A stretch of DNA of 64,000 nt, taken from positions 186,001 through 250,000 of the forward strand of contig NZ_FMZQ01000002.1 in the NCBI RefSeq assembly GCF_900102635.1. The letters run 5' to 3'. A program made the position numbers and the translations under genes. The notes below the pieces were generated by a model, which was given only the letters and a program-made list of their open reading frames with translations, made no database searches and was not told the origin of the DNA. Origin of the DNA: Ectopseudomonas chengduensis. GTDB taxonomy: Bacteria; Pseudomonadota; Gammaproteobacteria; Pseudomonadales; Pseudomonadaceae. This document shows positions 16,324 to 24,514 of the stretch, one piece after another (position 1 is the stretch's first letter; every line of letters starts with the position of its first letter).

Positions 16324-17906
16324 GCCGCACGCTCCTGACCGAACAGGCTGCGCCAGCCCTGACAAAGGCCCTGACGCAGCGATTCGGCAGGCAGGCGGTG
16401 ACCATAGGCCAGCGCCTGCCAATGCAGGGTAAGCTTACGACTGTAGTCCTCCAGGTTTTGCTGCCCGAGGCCGGCGACCAGGTGCAGCACTTCGCCTTCG
16501 GTGTGCGACTGCTTCAGGGGCAGGCGGTGTTCGTGTAGCAGGCGGCTGAGCAGGGCGCGGTAGAGCAGACCGAGTGCAGCGCGCGGTTGTTCGGCCCAGA
16601 GCCGCTCAGCTTCGCTGGCGACATCGTCGGGCAGCGTTTCCGGCGCCAGTTCGAGCCCGAACAGCTGCTGTGGTGCGGCCTGCCGGCGCCGCGTCGGCAG
16701 ACCGATGCGTTCGCCAAAGGCCTGCAGCCACTCGCGGTAGCGCCACAAGACGAAGGCCAGCAGCGCGGCCAGCGCCGCCCACAGCAATGCTTCGAAGACT
16801 TGCGCGACGACATCCAGGCTCTTCCACCATTCGCCGAGTTTGAGCAGGTTCTCGAGCATGTCGAGGAAGGCTTCGATGTCTTCCGGTTTGGTTTCCTCCG
16901 CGGGCTTCTCTTCGCCCAGGCGCCAGCGGGTGACGGTTTCGCGGTGCTGGAAGGGCGGTTCGTCGAGCAGGGCCTCGATGCTTTCACGCGCGGCCTGGCT
17001 GCTCAGTGGCTGCAGGAGCAGGCGCGGCGCGTCGGGGCCTTGCGGGTCAGCCTGCTTGGCTTCCTCGCTGACGGCTGGCGCTGTGTCGGCCCAGGCCTCG
17101 CTGGGCAGCTGCGTCAGCAGCAGGGCGCAACCGAGCAATAGGGCGTAGGCGCTGCCGGTCAGGCGCTGGCGCAGGCGGCGGAAGGTCAGTTCGATATCCC
17201 AGGCTTCCAGGGCGGTGCGGCGGTTGAGGTAGAGGGTGAAGCCGCAGGCGACATAGACCGGTTCCCAGATGATCAGCAGCAGCACATAAAGCAGGTTGGA
17301 CAAGTGTTCCAGCCACAGCCACTGGCCGCTGCTGGCGGCGATCAGGCTTTCCCAGGTCCAGTTCAGTTCCACTTGTTGTGGCAGCATCAGATAGAACAGG
17401 GCGACCAGGCCCATCCACAGGGCAATTTCCAGATGCATGCCCACCAGCGTCAGCCAGGTGGCAGCGGCGCTGTCGCGCTGACCGAGTACCACCAGGCGCT
17501 GGCTGCGTGCCTGACCGCCCAGGCCCTCCAGCTGCAGCACGGGCAGATCGAAGCTACGCGTCGGGCTCAGGCGGCGCCAGGTCAGGCTGGCCAGCAACTG
17601 TGGCCATAGCAGTTTCGGTAGGGCGCGCAGGGCCTGTCTCAGCGAGGGTGTGTTGCCGAACAGCGCTTGCGACAGGATGTAGAGCGGCAGTCGCTCATAG
17701 GCCGGCTTGAGCCACCAGAAGACGAAGATGGCCCAGCCCGGATACTGCCAGAGCAAGGCGCAGAGCAGGGCGAACAGCGGCAGCGTGACCAGCGCCCAAC
17801 TGGCCATCAGCAGGCCGGCGTGACGACGGGCCAGCAGCACGCCGAGGTCGATGGCTTCCCAGGCGCTGCGCGGGCGGATGGCAACGCTGGCTTCAGTCAG
17901 GCGCAT
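16320..17906 (-). CDS. DUF4129 domain membrane protein
   Basis: 528 residues with several N-terminal membrane helices (about 30-280), a charged periplasmic or cytoplasmic segment around 290-375, another helix near 385-405 (EALLWAALAALLAFVLWRY), and a C-terminal DUF4129 domain (RALLSRLLHEHRLPLKQSHTEGEVL). The ATG at 17906 gives MRLTEASVAIRP and overlaps the SpoIIM-like gene by 14 bases; the longer form to 17963 begins deeper inside that gene. Part of the MoxR cluster; possibly the membrane scaffold on which MoxR and DUF58 act (inference). Confidence 0.85.
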   Translation of the reverse strand: MRLTEASVAIRPRSAWEAIDLGVLLARRHAGLLMASWALVTLPLFALLCALLWQYPGWAIFVFWWLKPAYERLPLYILSQALFGNTPSLRQALRALPKLLWPQLLASLTWRRLSPTRSFDLPVLQLEGLGGQARSQRLVVLGQRDSAAATWLTLVGMHLEIALWMGLVALFYLMLPQQVELNWTWESLIAASSGQWLWLEHLSNLLYVLLLIIWEPVYVACGFTLYLNRRTALEAWDIELTFRRLRQRLTGSAYALLLGCALLLTQLPSEAWADTAPAVSEEAKQADPQGPDAPRLLLQPLSSQAARESIEALLDEPPFQHRETVTRWRLGEEKPAEETKPEDIEAFLDMLENLLKLGEWWKSLDVVAQVFEALLWAALAALLAFVLWRYREWLQAFGERIGLPTRRRQAAPQQLFGLELAPETLPDDVASEAERLWAEQPRAALGLLYRALLSRLLHEHRLPLKQSHTEGEVLHLVAGLGQQNLEDYSRKLTLHWQALAYGHRLPAESLRQGLCQGWRSLFGQERAA

Positions 17907-18873
17907 GCTGCCTCCGACCGGCCAGCAGCAGATAACCCAGCACCAGCGCCCAGAGCCCGGCACCGACGGCGTACTTGATGTCGGGGGTGGCGAAGGTGGT
18001 GGATGACCAGAAGGCCTCGATGAAGGCGGCCAGCAGCAGGAACAGGATCACCCCGGCCACCAGCTGTATCGCCTTGCCAGCGGCCAGGCGCAAGGCTTCG
18101 CCACGGGGCAGGCGGCCCGGGGCGAGCAGCGCCCAGCCGAGCTTGAAACCGGCTGCACCCGCCAGGGCGATGGCGGTCAGCTCGAAGGCGCCATGGCCGA
18201 TGACGAAGGACCAGAACGGCTCGCCATAGCCGATGCGCGTCAGGTGGCCGGCCACTGCGCCGATCATCAGGCCATTGAACAGCAGGAAGAACAGGCTGCC
18301 GAGACCGAGCAGCAGACCGCTGGCGAAGGTCTGAAAGGCGATGCCGATGTTGTTCATGATGTAGAAGCCGAACATCACCCAGTCGTCGCCCGAACCGCGT
18401 TCACTGAAGCGGCCGAGGCGGCGCGCGTCGGGATCGTACATGCGCTCCATTTCGCTGACCTGGTCGGGGCTGACCAGGCTGAAAATCAGCTCGGGATAGA
18501 GATAGGTCAGCAGTCCCATCACTGCCAGGCTGCCGAAGAACAGCAGGCTGGCGACGCATACGCTGCGCCATTCGCTGCGTACCAGACGCGGGAAGCCGCC
18601 GAACAGGAAGCGGATCGTCTGCGCGCCGAGGTGGCTGCGATGGCGATAGAACTGCTGGTGGCCGCGCATGGCCAACTGCTGCAGTTGATCGATCAGGTGG
18701 CTGCTGTAGCCGCGCGCCTGGGCCAAAGCCAGATGCTGGCAGAGTTGTCGATAGCGGGCTGCGAAGCTCTGACAGGTTTGCGCTTCGGCCTTGCCGCGCT
18801 CGAGCGCCTCGAGCTGACTGTTGAACGCATCCCAGTCTGGCTGATGGCGACTTTCGAACAAGCTCTGTTTCAC
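17893..18873 (-). CDS. Stage II sporulation protein M-like (SpoIIM) membrane protein
   Basis: 326 residues. A soluble helical N-terminus of about 100 residues precedes about five or six membrane helices. The SpoIIM-family motif is visible in YIMNNIGIAFQTFASGLLLGLG and FVIGHGAFELTAIALAGAAG. Non-sporulating bacteria carry this domain beside RDD and MoxR genes; its role is not known. Translation starts at a GTG (18873) that overlaps the RDD stop as GTGA, implying coupled translation. Confidence 0.88.
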   Translation of the reverse strand: MKQSLFESRHQPDWDAFNSQLEALERGKAEAQTCQSFAARYRQLCQHLALAQARGYSSHLIDQLQQLAMRGHQQFYRHRSHLGAQTIRFLFGGFPRLVRSEWRSVCVASLLFFGSLAVMGLLTYLYPELIFSLVSPDQVSEMERMYDPDARRLGRFSERGSGDDWVMFGFYIMNNIGIAFQTFASGLLLGLGSLFFLLFNGLMIGAVAGHLTRIGYGEPFWSFVIGHGAFELTAIALAGAAGFKLGWALLAPGRLPRGEALRLAAGKAIQLVAGVILFLLLAAFIEAFWSSTTFATPDIKYAVGAGLWALVLGYLLLAGRRQHAPD

Positions 18874-19595
18874 GGTGCACTCCCCAGCAGGCCACGGGCG
18901 ATGCCGTTGAGGCGCGGCTCGGCCTGTTCGGCAGGCACTTGTAGCGGTTCGGCCAGCAGCGCCGCCAGCTCCGCTCTGCGGGCGGCAGACAGCTGGCTGC
19001 CACGTTCGGCAAAACCGAGAATGGCGCGTTGTTCGTCAAGGCTGAGCGGGAAGGGCGCTGGCAGCGGTTCGGCATCGGCCAACTGCGGTTTGCTCAACGG
19101 CGCATCGCGATAGACCACCAGGGTGCCGGCGGCGATATCGCCGAGGCGCTTGAACGCCGGGTGGTTCAGGCAACTGATGATGCCCAGGGTATAGCCGAAC
19201 GGCAGGATATCGACGAAGCGCAGCAGGTTGCGCGTCAGTGAAGCGGCCCAGCCGATTGGCGTACCGTCATCGTGAACCACGCGCAAGCCGAGCATCTGCT
19301 TGCCGGGAGAGCGGCCCTGGTTGAACACCTCGAACAGCACCATGTACCACCAAGTCACGAGAAACAGCAGGATAGTGCCGAGGCCCATGCCGAACTGACC
19401 GAGCAGGCCGAGAACGATGAACATCACCATCAGGATCAGGCCGCGAATGGCCAGGTCGATGGCGAACGCCAGGGCGCGCGGCACCAGCCCGGCCGGTCGC
19501 AGATGCAGATCGATACCTTCCGGCGTTTCGACCTGGTAGCGAGTATCCAGGGGAGGCTGGTTGAGCGGAAGGCTTGCGCTTGAGCGTGAGTACAT
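18870..19595 (-). CDS. RDD-family membrane protein
   Basis: 241 residues. The RDD signature R...D...D is visible early (LVPRALAFAIDLAIRG), followed by two or three membrane helices and the GRSPGKQMLGLRVVHDDG segment typical of the family. The C-terminal 70 residues are soluble and helical. It is the first gene of the six-gene MoxR cluster and probably carries the promoter in the 19596-19650 gap. RDD proteins have been linked to ion exchange in some bacteria, but no function is known here. Confidence 0.9.
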   Translation of the reverse strand: MYSRSSASLPLNQPPLDTRYQVETPEGIDLHLRPAGLVPRALAFAIDLAIRGLILMVMFIVLGLLGQFGMGLGTILLFLVTWWYMVLFEVFNQGRSPGKQMLGLRVVHDDGTPIGWAASLTRNLLRFVDILPFGYTLGIISCLNHPAFKRLGDIAAGTLVVYRDAPLSKPQLADAEPLPAPFPLSLDEQRAILGFAERGSQLSAARRAELAALLAEPLQVPAEQAEPRLNGIARGLLGSAP

Positions 19596-19650
19596 CGGCG
19601 GACTGCATCAAGGAAAGCCCGATGCTAGCGAGCAGCGGGCCACGAACGCA

Positions 19651-19674
19651 ACCGGGCCAGTGAACTGGCCCGGG
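19651..19674. terminator. Strong hairpin between membrane protein gene and RDD cluster
   Basis: CCGGGCCAG-TGAA-CTGGCCCGG, a perfect 9-bp stem, lies 24 bases after the stop of the minus-strand gene that follows. There is no T-run, so it may act as a weak terminator or mRNA 3' stabiliser. Confidence 0.55.
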
Positions 19675-19697
19675 TCACGTCGACTTATTGGCTGGCC

Positions 19698-20456
19698 TTA
19701 TTGGGCGGTAGGCAGCACGCCAAAGACGGTGCGATAGAGCACGCCCATGGCCACGACCATCAGCGGAATGCTCCACACCAGACCGATACCCAGCGGGATG
19801 GCGCTGACGATGACGATCAGACCGAGCAGCAGGAACAGGCCGAAGACCTTGAACCAGTGCTGGGTGATGGCCTTGCGCGAGGCTTCCAGTGCCTGCCAGG
19901 GCGACAGACCACGCTCGACCACCAGCGGAATGGCCAATAGATAGGCCACGGCCAGGTAGATGCCGGGGATCAGCAGCAGGATCATGCCGAGGTAGATCAG
20001 CAGCATCATCACCACGGCGGTGATGATCAGCGGTACGGTGCGCCCGAAGTGGCTGAAAATCTCGTTGAAGTTCAGCGGCTGGTCGGCTGCACGGCGAATG
20101 CCGACCATGTTGATGCCGGCCATGAAGGGGTAGGCCAGGGCCGAGGCCAGCAGCGAAATCAGGATCTCGCCGACGAATACCAGAAACAGGTTTTCGCTCA
20201 GGGCGCCGAAGATGCCGACGACGCCGCCGAGGATGAAGGTGGCGGCCAGCAGCACCACGTAGAACACCAGGAAACCACCGATGATGATGCCTTTGGTGCC
20301 CTTGACCTTGCTCCAGGATTCGCTCAGCAGCTCGCCGATGCTGAAGTCATAACCGCGTGCCAGGGCTTCTTCGATGCTCGGTGTCTGGTTAGACGGCGTC
20401 TGTTGCAGGTCGCTGGTGGGAGCGGCATAGGGATTGGGGGTGATCGCGTCACTCAT
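19698..20456 (-). CDS. Multi-pass membrane protein (DUF975/YciC-like)
   Basis: 252 residues. The first 50 are polar (NPYAAPTSDLQQTPSNQTPS), followed by about five or six hydrophobic helices. A segment near 185-205 (ERGLSPWQALEASRKAITQHW) matches the loop often seen in glycerophosphodiester phosphodiesterase-type or DUF975/BPSS1780-like membrane proteins. The ATG at 20456 (MSDAITPNPYA) is preferred over 20546 because the extension is Arg/Cys-rich and unlike a leader. Function unknown. Divergent from sbcB, with a 184-bp shared upstream region. Confidence 0.8.
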   Translation of the reverse strand: MSDAITPNPYAAPTSDLQQTPSNQTPSIEEALARGYDFSIGELLSESWSKVKGTKGIIIGGFLVFYVVLLAATFILGGVVGIFGALSENLFLVFVGEILISLLASALAYPFMAGINMVGIRRAADQPLNFNEIFSHFGRTVPLIITAVVMMLLIYLGMILLLIPGIYLAVAYLLAIPLVVERGLSPWQALEASRKAITQHWFKVFGLFLLLGLIVIVSAIPLGIGLVWSIPLMVVAMGVLYRTVFGVLPTAQ

Positions 20457-20640
20457 GGTTGCATCCTTGTAAGTAGAGTGGGGAGACTGGGCAATGCTAG
20501 TGGTTACGGCTCTCGCCCGACAAGTGCAGCGAGCCTGGCGCTGCAACGGCTGTGCGCTGGTTCATGCTTTGGCCGGCGACGGCGAGCCTGGAGGTGAATG
20601 ATAGACTGCCGGCAACTTTACGTCCGGTACGGAGCCGCCA

Positions 20641-22089
20641 ATGACTTCCAGCATCTTCTGGTACGACTACGAAACCACCGGTATCAATCCGCGGTGTGAC
20701 CGTCCGCTGCAGGTGGCGGGTATCCGTACCGATGAGGCGCTGAACGAGATCGGCGAGGTGCTGAACATCTACTGCCGCCCCAGCGACGACATCCTGCCGC
20801 ACCCCGCAGCCTGCCTGGTGACTGGCATTGATCCGCAGCGCCTGCAGCAGTTGGGGCTCGACGAGGGCGAGTTCATGACCCGTGTGCATGCCGCGCTCTC
20901 GGCGCCTGGCACCTGTGGCGCCGGCTACAACAGCTTGCGCTTCGATGATGAGGTGACGCGCTACAGCCTCTATCGCAACTTCTTCGATCCTTACGCGCGT
21001 GAGTGGCAGGGCGGCAACAGTCGCTGGGACCTGATCGATCTGGTGCGCACCGCTTATGCGCTGCGTCCCGAGGGCATCGAGTGGCCTGAGGAAGAGGGGC
21101 GGGTGTCGCTCAAACTGGAGCGCCTGACCCAGGCCAATGGTATCGACCATGGTCAGGCTCACGATGCGTTGTCCGACGTGCGCGCCACCATTGGCCTGGC
21201 ACGGCTGCTGCGCGACCGACAGCCAAAGCTTTACGACTTTCTCTACCAACTGCGCAGCAAGCAGCGAGTGCTGGATCAGATTCGCCTGCTGCAGCCGCTG
21301 TTGCACATTTCCGGACGTTTCTCTGCTGCACGTCATTATCTGGCACCCGTGCTGCCGCTGGCCTGGCATCCGCGCAATCGCAATGCGCTGATCGTCTGTG
21401 ACCTGCAGGCCGATCCGTCGCCCTTGCTGAATCTGGATGCCGATACGCTGCGTAGTCGTCTCTACACGCGCCGCGAGGACCTTGCCGAGGGCGAGTTGGC
21501 GGTGCCGCTGAAGCTGCTGCATATCAATCGCTGCCCGGTAGTGGCGCCGCTTTCGGTGCTGCGCGAGGCGGATCGGCAACGCCTGCAACTGGACTGGTCG
21601 ACTTGTGAGCGCAATGTCGAGGCGCTGAAGAATGAACAACCGCTTTGGCAGGACAAACTAGCGGTCATTTACCGTGAAGAGGCCTTTGCAGGCAGTAACG
21701 ACCCTGAGCAACAGCTTTACGATGGGTTTATCGGGGATCGTGACCGTCGTTTGTGTGAACAGGTACGTGGTGCTCAACCCGACGCATTGGCCAACGACAA
21801 AAAATGGCCGTTCGATGATGCGCGACTGCCAGAGTTATTGTTTCGTTATCGGGCGCGTAATTTCCCTGCCAGCCTGTCAGCCGCTGAATCTCAGCGCTGG
21901 GAAGAGTTCTGTCGGCAGCGTTTGAGCGATCCAGAGTTTGGTGCGCCCAATACCCTGACGCAATTTCACGCGGCGTTGGAGCAGTTGCGTACGGACTGTA
22001 GCCCCGACCAGTTGCAACTTCTGCAGCAGTGGCAGACCTATGCGCAGGCGCTGCAGGCGCGTTTTGCCGTGAATCCTGCTGGCGTTTAA
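20641..22089 (+). CDS. sbcB: Exodeoxyribonuclease I
   Basis: 482 residues, close to E. coli ExoI (475). The DEDDh exonuclease motif I is FWYDYETTGINP at residues 6-17; motif III lies around HGQAHDALSDVRATIGLA. The C-terminal SH3-like and helical ExoI domains fit the remaining length. The enzyme degrades single-stranded DNA 3' to 5' and acts in recombination and mismatch repair. In P. aeruginosa sbcB, mvaT and purU are neighbours, as here. Last-third codons are slightly less GC-rich, but nothing indicates transfer. Confidence 0.95.
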   Translation: MTSSIFWYDYETTGINPRCDRPLQVAGIRTDEALNEIGEVLNIYCRPSDDILPHPAACLVTGIDPQRLQQLGLDEGEFMTRVHAALSAPGTCGAGYNSLRFDDEVTRYSLYRNFFDPYAREWQGGNSRWDLIDLVRTAYALRPEGIEWPEEEGRVSLKLERLTQANGIDHGQAHDALSDVRATIGLARLLRDRQPKLYDFLYQLRSKQRVLDQIRLLQPLLHISGRFSAARHYLAPVLPLAWHPRNRNALIVCDLQADPSPLLNLDADTLRSRLYTRREDLAEGELAVPLKLLHINRCPVVAPLSVLREADRQRLQLDWSTCERNVEALKNEQPLWQDKLAVIYREEAFAGSNDPEQQLYDGFIGDRDRRLCEQVRGAQPDALANDKKWPFDDARLPELLFRYRARNFPASLSAAESQRWEEFCRQRLSDPEFGAPNTLTQFHAALEQLRTDCSPDQLQLLQQWQTYAQALQARFAVNPAGV

Positions 22090-22245
22090 AGCGGGCAACA
22101 GACAGTCAGGGCGATGCGCAGAGGCGATGGCCTCGTCTGTGCGTTGTAAGAAAAATGCAGGGGACGGGAACTTTTCGCTCGTTCAGCTTTATTGCTGATG
22201 CAGGCAATTGCTCGAAACTGTTGCGCCTGAAAAAACATCGGCAAT

Positions 22246-22272
22246 AAAAAACGCCAGCGTGGCTGGCGTTTT
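22246..22272. terminator. Bidirectional rho-independent terminator
   Basis: AAAAAACGCCAGC-GTG-GCTGGCGTTTT between convergent sbcB and mvaT. Confidence 0.9.
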
Positions 22273-22288
22273 GGGTATCGCTCAGGAA

Positions 22289-22663
22289 TTAGCCCAGCAG
22301 AGTGGCCCAACCTTCTACGACATCGGCGCCCCACTTGGCTTTCCACTCTTTCAGAGTCTTGTGGTTGCCGCCTTTGGTTTCGATCACTTCGCCGCTGTGC
22401 GGGTTCTTGTACTGCTTGACCTTGCGCGCGCGCTTGGCAGCCACAGGCTTGCTGGCACGTACGCCTTTGCCGGTTTTGGCTTCAGGGTCGAGCAGGGCGA
22501 TGATGTCGCGCAGCGACTTCTGATATTCGCCCATCAGGGTGCGCAGCTTGCCTTCGAATTCCAGCTCTTTCTTCAGTTTGTCGTCTTGCGACATGTTCTT
22601 CAGACGCTCTTGGAGCTCTTTGATGCTTTCTTCGATGTTGCGGTATTCGTTGATCAGCGACAT
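22289..22663 (-). CDS. mvaT: H-NS-family nucleoid protein MvaT
   Basis: 124 residues, matching P. aeruginosa MvaT in length and in both halves: an N-terminal coiled-coil dimerisation region (SLINEYRNIEESIKELQERL) and a C-terminal DNA-binding domain ending KQYKNPHSGEVIETKGGNHK...EWKAKWG. MvaT silences AT-rich and foreign DNA. The start is the second ATG (22663, MSLINEY), as in MvaT proteins; the first at 22669 would add two residues. The 22664-22960 intergenic region is visibly AT-richer than the surroundings, consistent with autoregulation; no gene was found there. Confidence 0.96.
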   Translation of the reverse strand: MSLINEYRNIEESIKELQERLKNMSQDDKLKKELEFEGKLRTLMGEYQKSLRDIIALLDPEAKTGKGVRASKPVAAKRARKVKQYKNPHSGEVIETKGGNHKTLKEWKAKWGADVVEGWATLLG

Positions 22664-22960
22664 GGGCATTACCTTGGCGTGAATAAGTCTGTGGTAGTCA
22701 ACAGTGGTCTAATAATAGTCACGCACTTATAGCAAGTAAACAGCAGGCCACAAAATAACTGCAGTGCAATGCAACGCTATGTGTCGCTCAGGCTTAAATT
22801 TAATCGGCTACTGCAACTAGGCCATGAAGTTTTCGCTGCGCGCAAATAGGGCACTTGCCGGGCGCTCAGTCGCGGGCTTGTGCAGGCGCATGGCTGCTGC
22901 AGTTTTGCCGGCATATCGTTAGAATGGCCGACTTTTTGCGCCGCCATTGGGGTTTTAGTT

Positions 22961-23812
22961 ATGCGCACGTTCAGATTGGTCATCTCCTGCCCTGACCGCG
23001 TCGGCATCGTTGCCAAAGTCAGTAATTTCCTCGCGACCTATAACGGCTGGATTACCGAAGCCAGTCACCACTCCGATACGCAGAGTGGCTGGTTCTTCAT
23101 GCGTCACGAAATCCGTGCCGACTCGCTGCCGTTCGATCTGGATGGTTTCAAGCAAGCGTTCTCGCCTATTGCCCGCGAGTTCTCCATGGAGTGGCGTATC
23201 ACCGATTCGGCGCAGAAGAAGCGCGTGGTGCTGATGGCCAGTCGTGAGTCGCATTGCCTGGCCGATCTGTTGCACCGTTGGCACAGCAATGAACTCGATT
23301 GCGAGATTCCCTGCGTGATCGCCAACCACGACGATCTGCGTAGCATGGTCGAGTGGCATGGCATTCCTTACTTCCATGTTCCGGTCGATCCCAAGGACAA
23401 GGCCCCGGCCTTCGCCGAGGTGGAACGCCTGGTCAAGGAACATCGGGCCGACGTCATCGTCCTGGCGCGCTACATGCAGATTTTGCCACCGGCGCTGTGC
23501 GCCGAATTCGCCCAACGCGTGATCAACATCCATCACAGCTTCCTGCCGTCGTTCGTCGGCGCCAAACCCTACCACCAGGCTTCGCTGCGCGGCGTGAAGC
23601 TGATCGGCGCCACTTCGCATTACGTCACCGAGGAGCTGGATGCTGGTCCGATCATCGAGCAGGACGTGGTGCGCGTGACCCATCGCGACGATATCGAGGA
23701 AATGGTGCGTCTGGGCAAGGATGTGGAGAAGATGGTGCTGGCACGTGGGCTACGCTATCACTTGGAAGACCGAGTGCTGGTGCACGACAACAAGACGGTG
23801 GTGTTCGACTGA
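22961..23812 (+). CDS. purU: Formyltetrahydrofolate deformylase
   Basis: 283 residues. An N-terminal ACT domain (RLVISCPDRVGIVAKVSNFL) is followed by a formyltransferase-like hydrolase domain with the catalytic His in INIHHSFLPSFVGAKPYHQA and the Asp in LDAGPIIEQD. PurU hydrolyses 10-formyl-THF to THF and formate, balancing one-carbon pools. The ATG at 22961 gives the family N-terminus MRTFRL; a longer form from 22880 adds 27 unrelated residues. It stands as PA4314 does next to mvaT. Confidence 0.95.
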   Translation: MRTFRLVISCPDRVGIVAKVSNFLATYNGWITEASHHSDTQSGWFFMRHEIRADSLPFDLDGFKQAFSPIAREFSMEWRITDSAQKKRVVLMASRESHCLADLLHRWHSNELDCEIPCVIANHDDLRSMVEWHGIPYFHVPVDPKDKAPAFAEVERLVKEHRADVIVLARYMQILPPALCAEFAQRVINIHHSFLPSFVGAKPYHQASLRGVKLIGATSHYVTEELDAGPIIEQDVVRVTHRDDIEEMVRLGKDVEKMVLARGLRYHLEDRVLVHDNKTVVFD

Positions 23813-23857
23813 TCTTGCTGCGTGGGCAGGCTCGATGTACGTCAGAGGAGAACGCCC

Positions 23858-24283
23858 ATGCTCAAGTCCATCAAGGTGCGCGACTACATGACTCGCCATC
23901 TGGTGACCTTCAGGTCGGATACCGATCTGTTCACCGCCATCAATCGATTGCTGGAACACCGGATTTCCGGTGCGCCGGTGGTCGATTCCCAAGGCCACCT
24001 GATAGGCCTGCTGTCGGAGGGTGATTGTCTGCGTGGCATTCTCTCCGGCGCCTATTACGAGGCAATCGGCGGGACAGTCAGCACTTACATGACCACCGAG
24101 GTGGAGACGGTCACCCCTGAGGCCGACATCATCGAGTTGTCCGAGCGTTTTCTGCGGGGACGGCGGCGGCGTTTGCCGGTAATCGAGCACGGTCGCCTGG
24201 TGGGGCAGATCAGCCGTTGCGACGTGTTGCGCGCGGTGAAGGAGTTTGCCCAGCACGAGCAGGGCTCCCTGGAAGTCAGCTGA
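23858..24283 (+). CDS. Tandem CBS-domain protein
   Basis: 141 residues made of two CBS motifs: residues about 8-60 (DYMTRHLVTFRSDTDLFTAI, RISGAPVVDSQGHLIGLLSE) and about 75-130 (YMTTEVETVTPEADIIELSE, RRRLPVIEHGRLVGQISRCD). Such stand-alone pairs bind adenosine nucleotides and regulate partners. The ATG at 23858 has an AGAGGAG ribosome binding site. It is followed after 16 bases by a small gene in the same direction, and both end before a terminator. Confidence 0.92.
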   Translation: MLKSIKVRDYMTRHLVTFRSDTDLFTAINRLLEHRISGAPVVDSQGHLIGLLSEGDCLRGILSGAYYEAIGGTVSTYMTTEVETVTPEADIIELSERFLRGRRRRLPVIEHGRLVGQISRCDVLRAVKEFAQHEQGSLEVS

Positions 24284-24299
24284 TGGAGGCTCGAACGGC

Positions 24300-24473
24300 A
24301 TGACCGACCCACTGGAAAAGGCCACCTCAAAGGCGCCGCCGACCCTGGGCGAAGGCTGTGTAAGGCGATACGACCCTGATGCGCTGAGCGAAGAGGATGG
24401 GACCGAGTTCGCCGATGCCGCCGAACTGTGGCGTCAGCTGCAGGAGCAGGCCGAAGACAAACCTGAGCGATAA
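24300..24473 (+). CDS. Small acidic hypothetical protein
   Basis: 57 residues, rich in Glu/Asp, with no membrane segment. Its ATG at 24300 follows GGAGG by about 10 bases and lies 16 bases after the CBS gene stop, so it is probably translated from the same mRNA. I do not recognise a family. A terminator follows at once, supporting it as the real operon end. Confidence 0.65.
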   Translation: MTDPLEKATSKAPPTLGEGCVRRYDPDALSEEDGTEFADAAELWRQLQEQAEDKPER

Positions 24474-24475
24474 TC

Positions 24476-24504
24476 GAGAAGGGCGCCGTGGCGCCCTTCT
24501 TGTT
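24476..24504. terminator. Rho-independent terminator
   Basis: GAAGGGCGCC-GT-GGCGCCCTTC followed by TTGTT; serves the CBS operon (+) and, less well, the convergent chemoreceptor (-). Confidence 0.85.
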
Positions 24505-24514
24505 ACTGGCTGTT

